NCBI RefSeq assembly: GCF_017052585.1
Contig: NZ_JAFFHZ010000001.1
Location: forward strand, 1,662,501-1,726,500
Direction of reading: 5' to 3'
Origin: Paenibacillus apiarius
GTDB taxonomy: Bacteria; Bacillota; Bacilli; Paenibacillales; Paenibacillaceae
DNA length: 64,000 nt
Positions 54,711 through 63,704 of the stretch are shown here, in pieces (within the stretch, counting starts at the first letter, position 1; the number at the start of each line of letters is the position of its first letter). Made by a program: the position numbers and the translations under genes. The notes below the pieces were generated by a model. It was not told the DNA's origin. It saw only the letters and a program-made list of their open reading frames with translations, and searched no databases.

Positions 54711-55106
54711 ATGAGCACTCCCAGTTTGCAAACGCTTCAAGATCAGGTAGCTGACTTACTGTTACGACACCGAAGCTTGTTGGACATACTCTCCAAATAC
54801 GGTCAGTCCGACGCCTCGGTGAACCGCGCCGTGACCAAAGCAATTACAGAATGCGGTTGCTTGGAACTGCACGCCACGCGGCAGCCGTATTGCGCTGATA
54901 TGGATGTCAATCAAGCGAAGCAGAGCATGGAAAGCCACGTTCAAGGAAATTTGTGCGACCATTGCAAAGACGTCGTAAAAAGCGAGCTTGGAAAGCACCT
55001 CTTCTACATGTCCGCCCTGTGCAACCTCCTAGACATCGAGCTGAATGATGTCGTGAAGCAGGAATCGAGCAAATGTTCGACGCTTGGCATTTTCAATTTG
55101 TCGTAA
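54711..55106 (+). CDS. Small conserved Paenibacillus-type protein, MazG-like helix pattern
   Basis: A 131-residue plus-strand protein, the only one between gerD and the right edge. The helical C-terminal part VVKSELGKHLFYMSALCNLLDIELNDVV resembles the ELGDxLFY helix of MazG-like nucleotide pyrophosphohydrolases. Cysteines come in ECGC and NLCDHC pairs. I recall relatives labelled DUF1573, but that label may be unreliable. The ATG at 54711 is preferred (AGAGGTGG at 6 bases) over 54705. It is divergent from yacL. Function unknown. Confidence 0.72.
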   Translation: MSTPSLQTLQDQVADLLLRHRSLLDILSKYGQSDASVNRAVTKAITECGCLELHATRQPYCADMDVNQAKQSMESHVQGNLCDHCKDVVKSELGKHLFYMSALCNLLDIELNDVVKQESSKCSTLGIFNLS

Positions 55107-55137
55107 CCGCAGCTTAGGACGACAATACAATAAACGG

Positions 55138-55200
55138 AGCCGAGAGCGGGCATCTGTGCTGCATATTAAGGCAGCTTCAATTCCCTCTCCCGGCTTTTTT
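55138..55200 (+). terminator. Terminator of the small plus-strand gene
   Basis: AGCCGAGAG and CTCTCCCGGCT enclose an inner GCTGC/GCAGC hairpin and are followed by TTTTTT. Confidence 0.65.
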
Positions 55201-55205
55201 CATGC

Positions 55206-55236
55206 CAAAAAGCCGGTATCATGTACGATACCGGCT
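55206..55236 (-). terminator. Terminator of pssA
   Basis: AGCCGGTATC/GATACCGGCT, a 10-bp perfect stem with a 6-base loop, followed on the minus strand by TTTTTGG. Confidence 0.8.
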
Positions 55237-55250
55237 CGGAATACATATAC

Positions 55251-55303
55251 AGCACTTGACGCCGAAGGAATGACGCATGCCGTTCCCTCCGCGCTCAAGT
55301 GCT
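55251..55303 (-). repeat. Long hairpin just downstream of pssA
   Basis: AGCACTTGA/TCAAGTGCT (9 bp perfect) encloses ~35 bases with an inner GGAA/TTCC pairing. It begins 13 bases after the pssA stop, has no T-tract and precedes the pssA terminator. Role unknown. Confidence 0.6.
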
Positions 55304-55315
55304 GTGTCATTTAGG

Positions 55316-56044
55316 TCAGGAATGCTTCGATTGATACCACTCTTCCGCGTCTCTTTGTTTCTTGCGGCGCCGATTCAGCATTCTAACGTTTTTTTTTAAA
55401 CCAAGGAGAGCATATAGCACCAAGGGAACAAATATTAGCTTCGGTGTCTGCTCCGGCTTCCAAAATGCAATGGCTGCGGATGCCGCAATGACGATAGGCG
55501 TAATCCAAATCGCTTTTTTCGGAATGCCGACCTTTTTGAAATTCGGATATTTCACAGTGCTCACCATCAAATAGGACAGAAGGAGCATGGCGATAATCAA
55601 GTAAGCTCCGGGAATCGTTTCATGAAATAGCGCAAGCGTACAAGCAACGCCGCCTGCAGCCGGAATAGGCAAACCGATGAAATAGCCCGGAATCCCATCC
55701 TTGACGTTAAAGCGAGCCAAGCGAAGCGCACCGCAAATCGGAAATATGGCCGTTACGATCCAGGCAAGCGCAGGGTTCATTTCGCTAAATGCCACCACAT
55801 ACATAATGAACGCCGGGGCGACGCCGAACGAAATGACGTCGGACAAGGAGTCCAGCTCTTTGCCGAATTCGCTCTGCGCATTCAATGCCCGTGCTACCCG
55901 ACCGTCAAGTCCGTCAAGCAGCATGGCGATAATGACCATAAGAGCGGCTTTGCTGTAGTCGTCGTGAAACGCAAGCATAATGGATATAATTCCGAGAAAC
56001 AGGTTACCGATCGTAAACAAGCTCGGAATAGACTTTATAATCAT
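55316..56044 (-). CDS. pssA: CDP-diacylglycerol-serine O-phosphatidyltransferase
   Basis: A 242-residue membrane enzyme that makes phosphatidylserine, the precursor of phosphatidylethanolamine. The CDP-alcohol phosphotransferase signature is complete: Asp44, Asp47-Gly48, Ala51-Arg52, Gly61, Asp65, Asp69. Several membrane helices follow, and the C-terminus is basic (RMLNRRRKKQRD). It follows disA by ~55 bases and may be read with it. Confidence 0.93.
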   Translation of the reverse strand: MIIKSIPSLFTIGNLFLGIISIMLAFHDDYSKAALMVIIAMLLDGLDGRVARALNAQSEFGKELDSLSDVISFGVAPAFIMYVVAFSEMNPALAWIVTAIFPICGALRLARFNVKDGIPGYFIGLPIPAAGGVACTLALFHETIPGAYLIIAMLLLSYLMVSTVKYPNFKKVGIPKKAIWITPIVIAASAAIAFWKPEQTPKLIFVPLVLYALLGLKKNVRMLNRRRKKQRDAEEWYQSKHS

Positions 56045-56098
56045 AGGTTCACCTCTAATTTTACTATGCCCAACGTTCGTCTTTTCATTGTTGGAAAA

Positions 56099-57172
56099 TC
56101 AAATCTGCCTGTCAATGAAAACCTGCTCTTGAATGCGTTTGAGTCCTTCCTTGATTGTGCGCGCGCGTACTTCACCGATGCCGTCCACCTCATCCAGCTC
56201 CTCGATGGTGGCCATCATGACGTGCGGCAAGAAGTGGAATGTCTCCACTAAGTTGTGAGTGATGACGTTCGGGAGTCTCGGGATTTTGCTTAAGACACGA
56301 TAACCGCGCGGCGAAATGGACTCATCTTGAATCGCGCTCGTCGTTGGATATCCCAACAGACGAATCAGGTGATGGGTATCGAGCAGTTCATCCGCGGTGC
56401 ATTTTTTCAGTTGGGCAAAAATTTCGCGGATCTTCTCATCACTCTCATCCCGGGCGTAATCCTTCACCAGCAGCCAAGCGTCTTCTTCCGTGTTGCTTAC
56501 CAGTTCCTCCAGCTGCATGCTGATAAGACGACCTTCGGTGCCCAATTCATTGATGTAACGCTTTATCTCCATTTTAATACGTAATACCATTTCAATACGT
56601 TGCAATACGTTTACAACATCCGCCAAAGTCACGAGTTCTTCGAACTCGGAGGCCGTCAGATTGGTCATGCCTTGTACGAGCACCGCTTTATATTTCTCCA
56701 GCGTCTGAATCGCCTGATTCGCCTTCGTCAAAATGACGCCAATCTCCTTCAGCGCATAGCGAAGGCTGCCCTGATACAGCGTAATGATGTTGCGGCGCTG
56801 GGAGATGGACACGACAAGCTTCCCGGTCTGCTTCGCTACACGCTCCGCTGTGCGGTGCCGTATTCCGGTCTCTGTCGACGGGATGGAGGAATCCGGAATC
56901 AGCTGCGTATTCGCATACAGGATTCGCTTAATGTCTTCGCTTAAAATAATGGCGCCATCCATCTTGGCAAGTTCGTACAAATAACTGGGCGAAAAATCGC
57001 AATTAATTGAAAATCCGCCATCAACGACTTCCATCACTTCCGGACTATAGCCGACTACAAGAAGAGCGCCTGTCTTCGCACGCAATACGTTCTCCAACCC
57101 TTCACGGAATGGGGTCCCCGGCGCCACCATCCGCAGCAGGTCATTCATTATATCTAGCTGGCTTTCCTTCAT
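56099..57172 (-). CDS. disA: DNA integrity scanning diadenylate cyclase DisA
   Basis: A 357-residue protein. The N-terminal DAC domain has Asp72-Gly73-Ala74 and Arg105-His106-Arg107, both needed to make c-di-AMP from two ATP. A helical linker and C-terminal helix-hairpin-helix domain ([25 protein letters not shown]) bind branched DNA. It lies 16 bases after radA, and RadA is known to restrain DisA in B. subtilis, so the two act together. Confidence 0.96.
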   Translation of the reverse strand: MKESQLDIMNDLLRMVAPGTPFREGLENVLRAKTGALLVVGYSPEVMEVVDGGFSINCDFSPSYLYELAKMDGAIILSEDIKRILYANTQLIPDSSIPSTETGIRHRTAERVAKQTGKLVVSISQRRNIITLYQGSLRYALKEIGVILTKANQAIQTLEKYKAVLVQGMTNLTASEFEELVTLADVVNVLQRIEMVLRIKMEIKRYINELGTEGRLISMQLEELVSNTEEDAWLLVKDYARDESDEKIREIFAQLKKCTADELLDTHHLIRLLGYPTTSAIQDESISPRGYRVLSKIPRLPNVITHNLVETFHFLPHVMMATIEELDEVDGIGEVRARTIKEGLKRIQEQVFIDRQI

Positions 57173-57188
57173 TCTTTATCTATGCCCC

Positions 57189-58556
57189 CTAACCTAGCGC
57201 CGCCGTTAATGCTTCAGCAACCGTATTTACGCCGATAATATCAATATGATCAGGCGGTTTCCACCCCCGCAAGCTTTTCTCTGGCAAAATAACCCGCTTG
57301 AAGCCAAGTTTCTCTGCTTCTTTCACCCTTTGTTCCGCACGCGAGACGGCGCGGACTTCTCCTGTCAAGCCGACTTCGCCGAATACGACATCGTAGGGCT
57401 GCGTCGGCATATCGCGAAAGCTTGAAGCAATGGCGACCGCCATAGCCAAATCAACCGCCGGCTCATCCAGCTTCAAGCCGCCGGCTACATTCACATAAGC
57501 ATCCTGATTCTGCAAAAACATTCCCATGCGCTTCTCCAATACCGCTATGATAAGCGATAGCCGCTGATGATCAATCCCTGTCGACATGCGGCGCGGGGAC
57601 GGGAAATTGGTAGCCGACACGAGCGACTGCATCTCCACGAGCACGGGCCGCGTGCCTTCCAGACTGGCTACGACCGTGGAGCCTGCTACACCGAGCGGCC
57701 GTTCCTGCAGGAACATTTCGGAAGGATTTTTCACTTCTGCCAGCCCGCCTTCGGTCATCTCGAAAATGCCGATTTCATTGGTGGAGCCGAACCGATTCTT
57801 GACCGCGCGCAATATGCGGTAGGAATGATGCCGCTCCCCTTCAAAGTAGAGCACGCAATCCACCATATGCTCCAGAAGGCGGGGGCCTGCAATCGCCCCT
57901 TCCTTCGTCACATGGCCGACTAGCACCGTTGCAATTCCTCTGCCTTTAGCGATGCGCATAAAAGTGCTTGTGCATTCGCGCACTTGCGCCACGCTGCCCG
58001 GAGCGGATTCGACCGACGGCTGGTATACCGTCTGAATCGAGTCGATGACGAGAAAGTCGGGCTTCATCGCATCAATCGCTTCTTCGATATATTGTAAATT
58101 CGTCTCGCTTAAGACGAACAAACGCTCGGACAGCACCCCTAACCGGTCTGCTCTAAGCTTCGTCTGCCGCATCGACTCTTCCCCGGACACGTACAGCACC
58201 TTCAGCCCGCTCGCCGCGAGCGCATTCGAGGTCTGCAAGAGCAGCGTGGATTTGCCGATACCCGGATCTCCGCCGACTAAGATGAGTGAACCGGGCACGA
58301 CTCCGCCGCCCAAGACACGGTTCAATTCGCTTAGCGTCGTTGTTAACCGAGGCTCGCGTCCACTCTCTATATGTATGATCGATTGCGGCTTTTCTTTCGT
58401 TTGAATCAAGGAAGAATGGACACCGGCAGTCTTCACGACGGTTTCACGTTCCTCGACCATCGTATTCCACTCGCTGCAGCCCGGACACTTTCCCATCCAT
58501 TTTGGAGACTCATAGCCACACTCGCTGCAATAAAATTTCGTTTTTACTTTGGCCAT
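57189..58556 (-). CDS. radA: DNA repair protein RadA/Sms
   Basis: A 455-residue branch-migration helicase. N-terminal C4 zinc finger Cys10, Cys13, Cys24, Cys27; Walker [11 protein letters not shown] (~95-104); RadA signature [12 protein letters not shown]-terminal Lon-protease-like domain ([12 protein letters not shown]). ATG at 58556 is chosen because the zinc finger starts there. It is first of radA-disA, after a 326-base gap holding hairpins. Confidence 0.96.
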   Translation of the reverse strand: MAKVKTKFYCSECGYESPKWMGKCPGCSEWNTMVEERETVVKTAGVHSSLIQTKEKPQSIIHIESGREPRLTTTLSELNRVLGGGVVPGSLILVGGDPGIGKSTLLLQTSNALAASGLKVLYVSGEESMRQTKLRADRLGVLSERLFVLSETNLQYIEEAIDAMKPDFLVIDSIQTVYQPSVESAPGSVAQVRECTSTFMRIAKGRGIATVLVGHVTKEGAIAGPRLLEHMVDCVLYFEGERHHSYRILRAVKNRFGSTNEIGIFEMTEGGLAEVKNPSEMFLQERPLGVAGSTVVASLEGTRPVLVEMQSLVSATNFPSPRRMSTGIDHQRLSLIIAVLEKRMGMFLQNQDAYVNVAGGLKLDEPAVDLAMAVAIASSFRDMPTQPYDVVFGEVGLTGEVRAVSRAEQRVKEAEKLGFKRVILPEKSLRGWKPPDHIDIIGVNTVAEALTAALG

Positions 58557-58744
58557 GCAAGCCGACACTCCTAATTGATAATCACGAGCTCATTCCATTG
58601 GTCTGCCGAAAGGTTTGTTGTCAATAAACAATGTATCGGAGGAAACCAATTTATTTATTACCCACCTCGTTCAAGTTTACCATTTTTAAGGAGCGGGATA
58701 AAGCGATTTAGCAATTGAGGTAGGAAAGATGAGGAAAATGAAGG

Positions 58745-58773
58745 AATAACCCAGAGCATTCACTCGGGTTATT
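58745..58773 (-). repeat. Hairpin upstream of radA
   Basis: AATAACCCGAG/CTCTGGGTTATT with a short loop (11 bp, one mismatch), followed on the minus strand by CCTTCATTTTCC. It lies between the clpC terminator and radA. Confidence 0.65.
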
Positions 58774-58832
58774 GCAGTTCTGGCTCTAAGGAGCAATATA
58801 TCGTCACGTAAAAAACTCGAGTGGCTTTCATG

Positions 58833-58874
58833 TAAAAAAGCGCACCCCTCGCTTATCGCAAGAGATGCGCCTGT
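58833..58874 (-). terminator. Terminator of ctsR-mcsA-mcsB-clpC
   Basis: Minus strand GCGCATCTC pairs with GAGGGGTGCGC (one bulge) and is followed by TTTTTTACATG, 9 bases after the clpC stop. Confidence 0.88.
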
Positions 58875-58882
58875 AGTATCAA

Positions 58883-61333
58883 TTATGCATTCGTTGTTGC
58901 AGCTTTCTCCGTATTGCGCAGCACAACAAGTTCGCCGTCCTTCTCGTCGATGAGCACCGCATCGCCCTTATTGATTTGACCTCTCAGCAGTTCCTCGGAC
59001 AATCTGTCCTCAATGTGCTTCTGAATGGCGCGGCGCAGCGGACGCGCTCCATAAGCAGGGTCGTAGCCTTCTTTGGCCAAGAATGCTTTGGCATTGTCGG
59101 TAAGTTGGAAATCGACGTCTTGCTCCTTCAGACGCTTGCGCAGCTCATCTGCCATCAGCGTGACGATTTCAGCTATGTGCTTCTCGTCAAGCGAATGGAA
59201 GACGATGATTTCGTCGATCCGGTTCAAAAATTCCGGACGGAAGCTCTTCTTAAGCTCACCCATCACTTTATCCTTCATGTTGTTGTAATCACGGCCCGTA
59301 TCGTTCGCAGCCGTAAATCCGAGCGTCGAATTGCGCTTAATCGCTTCGGCGCCGACGTTCGACGTTAATATAATGAGGGTGTTGCGGAAGTCGACCACGC
59401 GTCCCTTAGAATCGGTCAGACGGCCGTCTTCCAACACTTGCAGCAATATATTGAATACTTCTGGGTGAGCCTTCTCGATTTCATCCAGCAGTACGACCGA
59501 ATACGGCTTGCGGCGCACTTTCTCGGTCAATTGGCCGCCTTCTTCGTATCCGACGTATCCTGGAGGCGCCCCTACCAGACGCGCGGTGGAATGCTTCTCC
59601 ATATATTCGGACATATCGATACGGATAACGGCATTCTCGTCACCAAAGAGCGATTCCGCAAGCGCTCGCGCCAGCTCTGTCTTCCCTACCCCGGTAGGGC
59701 CGAGGAAGATGAAGGAGCCCATCGGACGCTTCGGATCTTTCAGACCCGCACGAGCACGGCGAATTGCGCGGCTGACTGCCTTGACTGCTTCATCTTGCCC
59801 GATGACGCGTTCATGCAATATTTCTTCCATATTGAGCAGGCGTTCGCTTTCTTCTTCCTTCAGCTTCAATACCGGTATGCCGGTCCAGCTTGCTACGACC
59901 TGAGCGATGTCCTCCGGCGTCACCTCGGAGTCCATGCGCCCTTGCTTCTCTTTCCATTGATTGCGCACGGTCTCCAGCTCTTCGCGCATCTTCTGTTCGG
60001 TATCGCGCAGCGCGGCTGCTTTCTCGAATTCCTGGCTCTGAACAGACGCATCTTTTTCTTTGCGGATGTCATCCAAGCGGGATTCGAGCTCTTTCAAGTT
60101 AGGCGGTACCGTATACGAATGAAGCCGCACTTTCGAGCTGGCCTCATCAATGAGGTCAATCGCTTTATCCGGCAGGAAGCGGTCGGTAATGTAGCGGTCT
60201 GACAGTTTCACCGCTTGCTCTATCGCTTCATCCGTAATTTTGACGCGGTGATGCGCCTCATAGCGATCGCGCAGCCCTTTTAGAATTTGAATCGTCTCTT
60301 CCGGCGTCGGCTGGTCAACCGTAATTGGCTGGAAGCGGCGTTCTAAAGCGGCATCCTTCTCGATATATTTACGGTATTCATCTAGTGTCGTCGCACCGAT
60401 GCATTGCAGTTCTCCGCGCGCCAGCGCCGGCTTCAAAATGTTCGAAGCATCAATCGCACCTTCAGCCCCGCCAGCGCCAATCAGTGTGTGCAACTCGTCA
60501 ATGAACAGGATGATGTTCCCGGCTTGACGGATTTCATCCATTATTTTTTTCAGCCGATCCTCGAACTCGCCGCGATATTTGGTGCCGGCCACGACCGATC
60601 CCATATCGAGCGTCATGACGCGTTTGTCACGGAGTGTTTCCGGAATTTCATTATTGATAATTTTCTGGGCCAAGCCTTCGGCTACGGCTGTCTTCCCCAC
60701 GCCTGGTTCCCCGATTAATACCGGATTGTTCTTCGTCCGGCGGCTGAGTACTTGAATAACGCGCTCAATTTCTTTGCTGCGGCCAATGACCGGGTCCAGA
60801 TTGCCTTCCTTCGCAATCGCCGTCAAATCGCGTGCCAAGCTGTCCAGCGTCGGCGTGCTCACGTTCTGAGCTTGACCATGATGGCTCGATACCGCTTCGC
60901 TGCTGCCCAGCAGCTGCAGCACTTGCTGACGCGCCTTGTTCAGGCTGATGCCCAAGTTGTTCAGCACGCGTGCCGCTACACCTTCGCCCTCACGAATCAG
61001 TCCGAGCAAAATATGCTCTGTTCCGACATACGTGTGGCCAAGCTTGCGCGCTTCGTCCATGGATAGCTCAATGACCTTCTTCGCCCGAGGCGTATAGGCG
61101 ATATTTGTCGGCTGTTCTTGACCGCGCCCGATTAGCGATTCGACTTCGTCTTGAATTTTCTCCAGACCAAGGCCGAGCGCAACGAGAGCTTTTGCGGCAA
61201 TGCCCTCCCCTTCACGAATGAGGCCGAGCAAAATATGCTCTGTTCCAATGTTATTGTGTCCCAAACGGACCGCTTCTTCCTGTGCCAAAGCCAACACCTT
61301 TTGCGCACGTTCCGTAAATCTTCCGAACATCAT
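58883..61333 (-). CDS. clpC: ATP-dependent Clp protease ATP-binding subunit ClpC
   Basis: An 816-residue HSP100 unfoldase. Two N-terminal Clp repeats ([23 protein letters not shown] and a second copy), AAA-1 with GEPGVGKTA, a coiled middle domain with a UVR-like stretch, AAA-2 with GPTGVGKTE, and a ClpP-docking loop region. It works with ClpP and adaptors, and degrades arginine-phosphorylated proteins marked by McsB. ATG at 61333 or 61330. It follows mcsB by 22 bases. Confidence 0.97.
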   Translation of the reverse strand: MMFGRFTERAQKVLALAQEEAVRLGHNNIGTEHILLGLIREGEGIAAKALVALGLGLEKIQDEVESLIGRGQEQPTNIAYTPRAKKVIELSMDEARKLGHTYVGTEHILLGLIREGEGVAARVLNNLGISLNKARQQVLQLLGSSEAVSSHHGQAQNVSTPTLDSLARDLTAIAKEGNLDPVIGRSKEIERVIQVLSRRTKNNPVLIGEPGVGKTAVAEGLAQKIINNEIPETLRDKRVMTLDMGSVVAGTKYRGEFEDRLKKIMDEIRQAGNIILFIDELHTLIGAGGAEGAIDASNILKPALARGELQCIGATTLDEYRKYIEKDAALERRFQPITVDQPTPEETIQILKGLRDRYEAHHRVKITDEAIEQAVKLSDRYITDRFLPDKAIDLIDEASSKVRLHSYTVPPNLKELESRLDDIRKEKDASVQSQEFEKAAALRDTEQKMREELETVRNQWKEKQGRMDSEVTPEDIAQVVASWTGIPVLKLKEEESERLLNMEEILHERVIGQDEAVKAVSRAIRRARAGLKDPKRPMGSFIFLGPTGVGKTELARALAESLFGDENAVIRIDMSEYMEKHSTARLVGAPPGYVGYEEGGQLTEKVRRKPYSVVLLDEIEKAHPEVFNILLQVLEDGRLTDSKGRVVDFRNTLIILTSNVGAEAIKRNSTLGFTAANDTGRDYNNMKDKVMGELKKSFRPEFLNRIDEIIVFHSLDEKHIAEIVTLMADELRKRLKEQDVDFQLTDNAKAFLAKEGYDPAYGARPLRRAIQKHIEDRLSEELLRGQINKGDAVLIDEKDGELVVLRNTEKAATTNA

Positions 61334-61355
61334 CGTCTAAGCACCTCCATAAACT

Positions 61356-62429
61356 TTATGATTTTGATTTGGATTTGGATAACGTTTCCCGAATCAATCT
61401 CGCCCGATACACGTCCCGTTCATCGGTTGACAGCGATTTGTTGTATATATGCTGCAAAAATCCCGGTTGTGTCATGACAAGCAATTCGTTTAATTCAGAA
61501 GAGTGGATATGGTTCAGTATGTTCAAGTCCGAGCCGAGACGAATATCGGACAATCGCTGCGCTGCTTCCTTCGAATCCATAATAGCCGCATGCTTCATGA
61601 TGCCGAAGGACCGGCATACACGGTCAGTCAGCCGCGTTCGACCATCGCTCAGCAGGAGCTCGCGCGCCGCTTTCTCATGCTCGATAATTTGCTTCACAAC
61701 GCTGTACAGATTATCGATAATCTCGGTTTCGGATTGACCGAGCGTAATCTGGTTAGAAATTTGGAACAGGTTGCCTATCGCTTCGCTTCCTTCCCCATAT
61801 ATCCCTCGTACAGCCAGGCCTACTTGAGTCACCGCCTGCAGAATGCGGTTAATTTGCTGTGTCATTACCAGCGCAGGCAAATGCATCATGACCGAAGCCC
61901 GGATTCCGGTACCGACATTCGTCGGACACGAGGTAAGGTAGCCGCGCTTCTCGTCAAAGGCATAGTCGACGTGCGTTTCGAACACGTCATCGATGCGGCT
62001 TGCTTGTTCCCACGCCTCACGAATTTGTAACCCCGGATACAGACATTGAATCCGCAGATGATCCTCTTCATTAATCATAATGCTAATCGATTCGTCATCG
62101 CTTAGTATGACGAATCCATTGCGCGATTCATTGACCAAACTCGGAGAGATTAAATGCTTCTCCACCAGGACCTGCTTCTCGGTGTCATTCATTTCCGCAA
62201 GCGAAAACTTATGAAAATGATTGATCGCTGCAAAGTCAGGCTTATCCACAACCGCCGTCAAATGGTCAAGCACTTCCGCCGATTGCTGGTTCGTCGCCAG
62301 CAACGGGAACGGCAGTCCGCTCAAATTCCGTGCTACACGGATCCGACTGCTGATGACGATATCGGAGTCTGGACCCGTACCGCGCATCCAGTCGCTAAGC
62401 GCTTGTTCCATAAATCGTCTCCCTGCCAT
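61356..62429 (-). CDS. mcsB: Protein arginine kinase McsB
   Basis: A 357-residue kinase of the phosphagen-kinase fold. SDIVISSRIRVARNLSG, the catalytic-loop motif TSCPTNVGTGIRASVMMHLP and RGIYGEGSEAIGNLFQISNQ are family signatures. It phosphorylates arginines on CtsR and other proteins, marking them for ClpCP. ATG at 62429 follows AAGGAG at 8 bases and gives the usual N-terminus; upstream ATGs in frame are rejected. It lies 55 bases after mcsA. Confidence 0.95.
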   Translation of the reverse strand: MAGRRFMEQALSDWMRGTGPDSDIVISSRIRVARNLSGLPFPLLATNQQSAEVLDHLTAVVDKPDFAAINHFHKFSLAEMNDTEKQVLVEKHLISPSLVNESRNGFVILSDDESISIMINEEDHLRIQCLYPGLQIREAWEQASRIDDVFETHVDYAFDEKRGYLTSCPTNVGTGIRASVMMHLPALVMTQQINRILQAVTQVGLAVRGIYGEGSEAIGNLFQISNQITLGQSETEIIDNLYSVVKQIIEHEKAARELLLSDGRTRLTDRVCRSFGIMKHAAIMDSKEAAQRLSDIRLGSDLNILNHIHSSELNELLVMTQPGFLQHIYNKSLSTDERDVYRARLIRETLSKSKSKS

Positions 62430-62484
62430 CTCGCCATCTCCTTCCATTTCGTTCATCATATTCAATTCATTCATGCGCATGAGA

Positions 62485-63036
62485 TTAACCGTTCTGTTCC
62501 GCACTGCCAGACGGATTCTTCTCCAAGTCGCGGATCCGGTCACGCAGCTTGGCAGCTTGTTCGAACTCCTCATTCATAATGCTGAGTTGCAGTTGCTTCT
62601 TCAAATCTTCTAATTCGCGCTTGCGTTGAATTCTTCCTCCGCCACGCTTCGGAATTTTGCCGATGTGAACGGTATTGCCATGAACTCGCTTCAGCAATGG
62701 ATCCAATCGGTCGCCAAAGAAGGAGTAGCATTCGTCACACCCGAAACGGCCGAGCTTGCTGAATTGCGTATAAGTAAGTCCGCATTTCTCGCATCGCATC
62801 GCTTGGGGCTTGTTGCCATAAGCTGTACTGCTTGCGCCGGAATCGCCGCCTGACAAATCAAAATCAAGCAAGCCGGAAAGCAGGTTATGGATAGAGAAGC
62901 CGTTAGCCGTGCCTGGAATCCATTCGCCCTTCTCCCGGGCACACGATTCGCAAATATGGAATTCCGTCTTTTGTCCGTTAATGATTTTGGTAAAATGCAG
63001 CGTGGCTGGTTTCTGACCGCATTGTTGACAGATCAT
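62485..63036 (-). CDS. mcsA: Activator of protein arginine kinase McsA
   Basis: A 183-residue protein. Two pairs of CxxC zinc sites: Cys3-Cys6 with Cys29-Cys32, then CEKC and CDEC after a Gly/Ser linker. The C-terminus is a coiled UVR motif (LKKQLQLSIMNEEFEQAAKLRDRIRDLE). It activates McsB. ATG at 63036 follows GGAGGAG. Confidence 0.95.
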   Translation of the reverse strand: MICQQCGQKPATLHFTKIINGQKTEFHICESCAREKGEWIPGTANGFSIHNLLSGLLDFDLSGGDSGASSTAYGNKPQAMRCEKCGLTYTQFSKLGRFGCDECYSFFGDRLDPLLKRVHGNTVHIGKIPKRGGGRIQRKRELEDLKKQLQLSIMNEEFEQAAKLRDRIRDLEKNPSGSAEQNG

Positions 63037-63086
63037 CTCCGTTTCTCCTCCTTTGTGAATAACATATGCAATCTTATATATACTTT

Positions 63087-63548
63087 CTATTTGCTAAGCA
63101 GCGCGAGCAGCATAGCCCGCAACAGCCTCGCACGCAGCTCATCGCGGTAAGGCAGCTTAATCGGCAAGTTGTCCCTCGACACGGCGGCCCTTAACAAATT
63201 CGCTTCCCGGCGGGAGACAAATTCCGCTTCTTCCAGTTGGTAAATGAGGCCCTCTGCCGCCGATTGACTGATTCGCTCTCCAATTGATTCGCACAGATGA
63301 TTGTGGATATCTTTATGTTCCGGCAAATCAATGCGTTGAATACGGATGTATCCACCGCCTCCCCGTTTGCTCTCCACAACGTAACCTTTCTCCAAGGTGA
63401 ACCTGGTGCTGATAACGTAATTGATTTGCGAAGGCACACAAGAAAATTGCTCCGCCAAATCATTTCGTTGAATTTCTACAGCGCCTTCCGGGCTCTCCAC
63501 TAACATATGCTTTAAATAATGCTCAATCAAATCGGAAATATTGCGCAT
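63087..63548 (-). CDS. ctsR: Class III heat-shock repressor CtsR
   Basis: A 153-residue winged-helix repressor: helix-turn-helix region RNDLAEQFSCVPSQINYVISTRF, the glycine-rich wing KRGGGGYIRI (61-70) that senses heat, and a C-terminal dimerisation part. It represses its own operon and clp genes. A perfect heptad operator lies in its promoter. McsB-ClpC downstream controls its activity and turnover. Confidence 0.96.
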   Translation of the reverse strand: MRNISDLIEHYLKHMLVESPEGAVEIQRNDLAEQFSCVPSQINYVISTRFTLEKGYVVESKRGGGGYIRIQRIDLPEHKDIHNHLCESIGERISQSAAEGLIYQLEEAEFVSRREANLLRAAVSRDNLPIKLPYRDELRARLLRAMLLALLSK

Positions 63549-63650
63549 CTTCTCCCTCCTTTCCGCAGCTTATATAATAGGTTTAACCAATTATGACGGT
63601 ACCTTATTCGACTTTTTCTAACTATTTGACTTTTTTTGTTTTGTTCTGAC

Positions 63651-63667
63651 TTTGACTTTCTTTGACT
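63651..63667 (-). promoter_or_regulatory. CtsR operator
   Basis: Minus strand AGTCAAA-GAA-AGTCAAA is the heptad direct repeat with 3-base spacing recognised by CtsR. It sits just after the -10 box. Further AGTC half-sites (GTCAG, AGTCAAATAG, AAGTCGAA) follow down to 63608. Confidence 0.93.
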
Positions 63668-63675
63668 TTATGTTT

Positions 63676-63704
63676 ATTATAGCGGAATTCGTTTGCTTTG
63701 CCAA
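63676..63704 (-). promoter_or_regulatory. Sigma-A promoter of ctsR operon
   Basis: TTGGCA (63704-63699), a 17-base spacer and perfect TATAAT (63681-63676). Confidence 0.82.

Larger units (their letters stand above)
58557..58882 (-). other. Intergenic region clpC-radA
   Basis: It holds the clpC terminator (58839-58874), a second hairpin (58745-58773) and AT-rich sequence. No ORF of note is seen. Two TTGACA/TTGAAC elements lie at ~58620-58680 but lack convincing -10 boxes, so the radA promoter is unresolved. Confidence 0.6.
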
